From contig CALPJR020000022.1 of NCBI GenBank assembly GCA_943323935.2, positions 1 to 8,820 of the forward strand: DNA of 8,820 nucleotides. Reading direction: 5' to 3'. The DNA is from Bifidobacterium breve. Lineage in GTDB: Bacteria > Bacteroidota > Bacteroidia > Chitinophagales > Chitinophagaceae. Each line of letters starts with the position of its first letter. The first letter of the stretch is position 1. Position numbers and translations under genes: made by a program. Shown piece by piece: positions 6,302 through 8,820 of the stretch. Under the pieces are notes generated by a model. It was not told the origin of the DNA. It saw only the letters and a list, made by a program, of their open reading frames with translations, and searched no databases.

Positions 6302-7761
6302 TAATATTCACAGTTCTTTGGTGTTCTAGCAAAAGGAATGACATCTCTAATATTTGTCATGCCTGTAACAAATTGTACCATACGCTCAAAGCCCAATCCA
6401 AATCCAGCATGCGGCACCGTACCAAAACGTCTTGTATCTAAGTAATAACTCATCTCGGCTAAAGGAATATGCATATCGTTCATTCTAGCTTCTAGCTTAT
6501 CTAAGCGCTCTTCTCTTTGAGATCCGCCCACTATTTCTCCAATGCCTGGTGCCAAAATATCCATTGCAGCTACGGTCTCTCTGCCCGGCTCGCATCCATC
6601 ATTCATGCGCATATAAAAAGCCTTGATTGCAGCTGGATAACCCGTAACAATGACTGGCTTTTTAAAATGTTGTTCTACCAAGAATCTTTCGTGCTCACTT
6701 TGTAAGTCAATACCCCATTTCACATCATAGGTAAATTTCTTTTTCTTATAGTGATTGCTATTTAATAAAATATCAATGGCTTCGGTATAAGTAATTCTTT
6801 CAAATCCATTTTCAACTACAAATTTTAATTTTTCAATCAATCCTAAGCCAGCTCTTTTTTCTGTAGGCAATTGTTTTTCTTCTTCTGCAAGACGTGCATC
6901 TAAAAACGCTAAGTCATCCGCATTGTGCTCCATTACATAAGCAATCAAATGCTTGATGAAGTCTTCTGCTAAATTCATGTTGTCTTCCAAATCATTGAAT
7001 GCAACCTCTGGTTCGATCATCCAAAACTCTGCTAAATGTCTTGTGGTATTTGAGTTCTCTGCACGGAAGGTTGGGCCAAAAGTGTAAATGTCTGAAAAAG
7101 CCATTGCGCCTAGTTCTCCTTCAAGTTGACCACTTACAGTTAAGTTCGTACTCTTACCAAAAAAGTCTTCGGTAAAATCAATTTCACCTGCTTCGTTTTT
7201 TGGAGCACCTTCCATTGGAAGTGTCGTCACACGAAACATTTCACCTGCACCTTCTGCATCACTAGAAGTAATGATAGGTGTGTTTAAATATAAAAAACCG
7301 CGATCATTAAAAAATTGGTGCACCGAAAATGCCAATGAATGACGAATGCGAAACACAGATCCAAACGTATTGGTTCTAAAACGTAAATGCGCTTTTTCTC
7401 TTAAAAATTCTAAAGAATGCTTTTTAGGTTGTAAAGGATATTTTTCCGCATCACTATCTCCTAAAATTTCTATTGCTGTTGCTTTTACCTCTACCGTCTG
7501 GCCCTTGCCTTGGCTTTCTACCACCAAGCCTTTTACTTTTAAAGAAGCTCCTGTTGTGATGCGTTTTAATAAAGCTTCATCAAATTCACCCAAACTTGCG
7601 ACCACCTGCACATTGTTATTGGTGCTACCGTCGTTCAATGCGATGAACTGGTTATTTCGGAAGGTACGCACCCATCCCATGACTACTACTTCGGCTCCGA
7701 CAGCTGATTGAGCGTCGGTTCCGCTTAACAATTGCTTGATTTTGACTCTTTGGTTGAACAT
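6301..7761 (-). CDS. asnS: Asparaginyl-tRNA synthetase
   Basis: The enzyme charges tRNA-Asn with asparagine in the cytoplasm using ATP (class IIb synthetase). From the ATG at 7761 it is 486 residues, normal for bacterial AsnRS (about 465-490). An in-frame ATG at 7815 would add 18 residues ([10 protein letters not shown]...) unlike the family and lies upstream of the likely promoter, so it is rejected. Residues about 5-105 are the OB-fold anticodon-binding domain ([29 protein letters not shown]). The catalytic domain follows with motif 2, [20 protein letters not shown] (232-251), and motif 3, [15 protein letters not shown] (453-467). The signature [20 protein letters not shown] just before motif 2 and the wording of motif 2 favour AsnRS over AspRS, which also lacks this short bacterial form. 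The stop overlaps the start of the EamA transporter gene by one base. It is divergent from rho. Confidence 0.97.
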   Translation of the reverse strand: MFNQRVKIKQLLSGTDAQSAVGAEVVVMGWVRTFRNNQFIALNDGSTNNNVQVVASLGEFDEALLKRITTGASLKVKGLVVESQGKGQTVEVKATAIEILGDSDAEKYPLQPKKHSLEFLREKAHLRFRTNTFGSVFRIRHSLAFSVHQFFNDRGFLYLNTPIITSSDAEGAGEMFRVTTLPMEGAPKNEAGEIDFTEDFFGKSTNLTVSGQLEGELGAMAFSDIYTFGPTFRAENSNTTRHLAEFWMIEPEVAFNDLEDNMNLAEDFIKHLIAYVMEHNADDLAFLDARLAEEEKQLPTEKRAGLGLIEKLKFVVENGFERITYTEAIDILLNSNHYKKKKFTYDVKWGIDLQSEHERFLVEQHFKKPVIVTGYPAAIKAFYMRMNDGCEPGRETVAAMDILAPGIGEIVGGSQREERLDKLEARMNDMHIPLAEMSYYLDTRRFGTVPHAGFGLGFERMVQFVTGMTNIRDVIPFARTPKNCEY

Positions 7762-7779
7762 ATAAATTATTTCGAGGTT

Positions 7780-7787
7780 CAAAGATA
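7780..7787 (-). promoter_or_regulatory. Candidate -7 box of the asnS-EamA promoter
   Basis: TATCTTTG on the minus strand matches the Bacteroidota -7 consensus TAnnTTTG exactly and lies 18 nt upstream of the asnS ATG, giving a leader of about a dozen bases. No TTTG is present at 17-23 nt further upstream; the nearest is TTTTG at 25 nt spacing. The call therefore rests on the -7 box alone. Confidence 0.45.
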
Positions 7788-7798
7788 ACCTATAAAAA

Positions 7799-7830
7799 AT
7801 TGTTTTTTTATGCAAAACTGCTTTACTTTG
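7799..7830 (+). promoter_or_regulatory. Candidate promoter for rho
   Basis: ATTG (7799-7802), a 20-nt spacer and TTACTTTG (7823-7830) match the Bacteroidota consensus with one mismatch in each box. Transcription would start near 7836 and leave a leader of about 130 nt before the GTG start of rho. It lies back to back with the asnS -7 box 12 nt away, so the two polymerases would compete for the same short region. Confidence 0.35.
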
Positions 7831-7835
7831 TGGTA

Positions 7836-7965
7836 GAAACGAGCAAACGCTCAGATACTATTTTTCGCGCTTCTTTCATTACCGGTCAAATCTTGGCCAA
7901 ATTCAACTAGATTTTTTCAAACATTCCCCGATCTCGATTCGATTTAAAAAAACCCTTCATTTAAA
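7836..7965 (+). promoter_or_regulatory. Putative long 5' leader of rho
   Basis: If the promoter at 7799-7830 is right, this stretch is transcribed but not translated in the rho frame, since a TAA in that frame at 7945-7947 blocks any longer start. It can form two small hairpins: GAGC-AAAC-GCTC (7841-7852) and GGTCAA-ATC-TTGGCC (7884-7898, one G/T pair). A T-run (TTTTTT, about 7912-7917) follows the second after 13 nt, too far for a standard intrinsic terminator. CGAT occurs three times in 7929-7943. Rho genes in other bacteria are autoregulated by Rho acting in their leader, so a similar role is possible but not shown here. Confidence 0.25.
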
Positions 7966-8820
7966 GTGCAAGAAAAAGACGACAAACCAAAGAGCCGACG
8001 CAAGCCTGTTGCTGCGCCTGCACCAAAAGCAAAAGCAGTTACAACTGCATCAAAACCAGAGCGCAAGCCTATTGTAAAAAAATCTGCAGCATCTGCTGAA
8101 GAACCAAAAGTAAGAACAGCCGCTCCTGGTAAAATTCAAAAAGACCATTCCGAAGACGATAAGGCTTCTAAAATAGCAGCTGCCTTATTTGGAGACGAGT
8201 CTGCTGCAAGCCAAGCGCCTGCACCAGCAGAAAATTCCGAATCAGCATCTGCTCCTCAGGGTGATCAAACGGGCCAAGACCCAAATGGTGTTACATCGAA
8301 TCAACCCCAAGCTGGCGAACACCGTGGACAAAGAGGTCCTGGTCAAGGTCAACACCCGCACCAAAATAGACCTCAACCAAAAAAAGAGCCCGTATTCAAT
8401 GTAGAATTCGACGGCGCCATTGCATCAGAAGGTGTATTAGAAATGATGCCAGATGGTTATGGCTTTTTAAGAAGTTCTGATTATAATTATTTATCCTCTC
8501 CGGATGACGTATATGTTTCTCCTTCTCAAATAAAATTATTTGGTTTAAAAACAGGAGACACGGTTCAAGGAACAGTGCGTCCACCTAAAGAAGGTGAGAA
8601 ATATTTTGCTTTAACGAAAGTAGATTTTGTCAACGGTAAAAAACCAGACGAAATTCGCGATCGTATTCCTTTTGATTATTTAACGCCTTTGTTCCCATTC
8701 CAGAAATTAAATTTATATACCACGGCTAATAATTATAGTACGCGTATCATGGATTTATTTACACCAATTGGTAAAGGACAACGTGGATTATTGGTTGCAC
8801 AACCAAAAGTGGGTAAGACC
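7966..8820 (+). CDS. rho: Transcription termination factor Rho, N-terminal 285 residues (gene continues past window edge)
   Basis: Rho is the hexameric RNA-dependent ATPase/helicase that ends transcription at unstructured C-rich RNA. The frame is fixed by the Rho cold-shock-type RNA-binding domain at about residues 143-230 ([27 protein letters not shown], given in part: [15 protein letters not shown]; then [37 protein letters not shown]). It is also fixed by the start of the ATPase domain, ending at the window edge in Walker A (VAQPKVGKT, 277-285; E. coli has VAPPKAGKT). The only usable start after the in-frame TAA at 7945 is GTG at 7966, because the first in-frame ATG (8443) lies inside the RNA-binding domain. 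Residues 1-142 are low complexity: first A/P/K-rich ([16 protein letters not shown]), then Q/G/H/R/P-rich ([19 protein letters not shown]), predicted disordered. The usual N-terminal Rho_N helix bundle (about 45 residues) is not visible in this frame or in the other two upstream frames. Confidence 0.95.
   Translation, partial: MQEKDDKPKSRRKPVAAPAPKAKAVTTASKPERKPIVKKSAASAEEPKVRTAAPGKIQKDHSEDDKASKIAAALFGDESAASQAPAPAENSESASAPQGDQTGQDPNGVTSNQPQAGEHRGQRGPGQGQHPHQNRPQPKKEPVFNVEFDGAIASEGVLEMMPDGYGFLRSSDYNYLSSPDDVYVSPSQIKLFGLKTGDTVQGTVRPPKEGEKYFALTKVDFVNGKKPDEIRDRIPFDYLTPLFPFQKLNLYTTANNYSTRIMDLFTPIGKGQRGLLVAQPKVGKT

Noticed and set aside
7346..7711. 121-codon plus-strand ORF, and the smaller ones at 6517-6705 and 5676-5927
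   Set aside because: They are antisense to the conserved asnS and EamA frames, with no signal or domain of their own.
7762..7815. 18-residue N-terminal extension of asnS from the ATG at 7815
   Set aside because: The extension has no family counterpart and would require transcription from upstream of the exact TATCTTTG box at 7780-7787.
7929..7943. Three CGAT tetramers in 15 nt in the rho leader
   Set aside because: Too short to call a repeat array; noted only as part of the leader.
8189..8584. 71-codon plus-strand and 62-codon minus-strand ORFs
   Set aside because: They are out-of-frame or antisense shadows of rho; the first reflects the biased composition of the disordered segment.

Overview
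The window looks like an ordinary stretch of chromosome from a member of the Bacteroidota, probably the Chitinophagaceae or a relative. The DNA is AT-rich. Signal peptides end in the 'AQ' or 'GQ' style common in this phylum. There is a TonB-dependent receptor with a carboxypeptidase-regulatory-like N-terminal domain followed by a DUF4249-type lipoprotein, a pairing found almost only in Bacteroidota. Several upstream regions carry exact or near matches to the phylum's promoter consensus (TTTG, about 19 nt, TAnnTTTG), and convincing Shine-Dalgarno sites are absent before the main genes. The family assignment is inference.

Layout: (1) positions 1-1896, minus strand: the N-terminal 632 residues of a secreted penicillin/acyl-homoserine-lactone acylase (Ntn hydrolase, S45), cut by the window edge. 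(2) 1897-2057: divergent intergenic region with a 19-bp near-palindrome that resembles an operator. (3) 2058-5176, plus strand: a two-gene operon of an outer-membrane TonB-dependent receptor and a DUF4249 lipoprotein, joined by a TAATG stop/start overlap. (4) 5186-5374, minus strand: tRNA-Phe(GAA) with a well-formed intrinsic terminator and an excellent Bacteroidota-type promoter. (5) 5417-7761, minus strand: asnS (asparaginyl-tRNA synthetase) followed by an EamA/DMT-family transporter, also joined by TAATG and ending in a probable terminator whose T-tract overlaps the tRNA promoter. (6) 7762-7965: divergent asnS/rho intergenic region with candidate promoters for both. (7) 7966-8820, plus strand: the N-terminal 285 residues of transcription terminator Rho, ending exactly at the P-loop. 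It appears to start at GTG and to lack the usual N-terminal helix-bundle domain, with a disordered A/P/K- then Q/G/H/P-rich segment of about 140 residues instead.

Functionally, asnS, tRNA-Phe and rho are housekeeping information-processing genes. The receptor/DUF4249 pair is probably an outer-membrane uptake system with an unknown ligand, and the divergent acylase is a secreted amide hydrolase that may or may not be co-regulated with it. I found no phage, transposon, CRISPR or toxin/antitoxin signature and no clear new system. The points most worth a second look are the unusual Rho N-terminus, the palindrome between the acylase and the receptor operon, and the uncharacterised receptor/DUF4249 pair.
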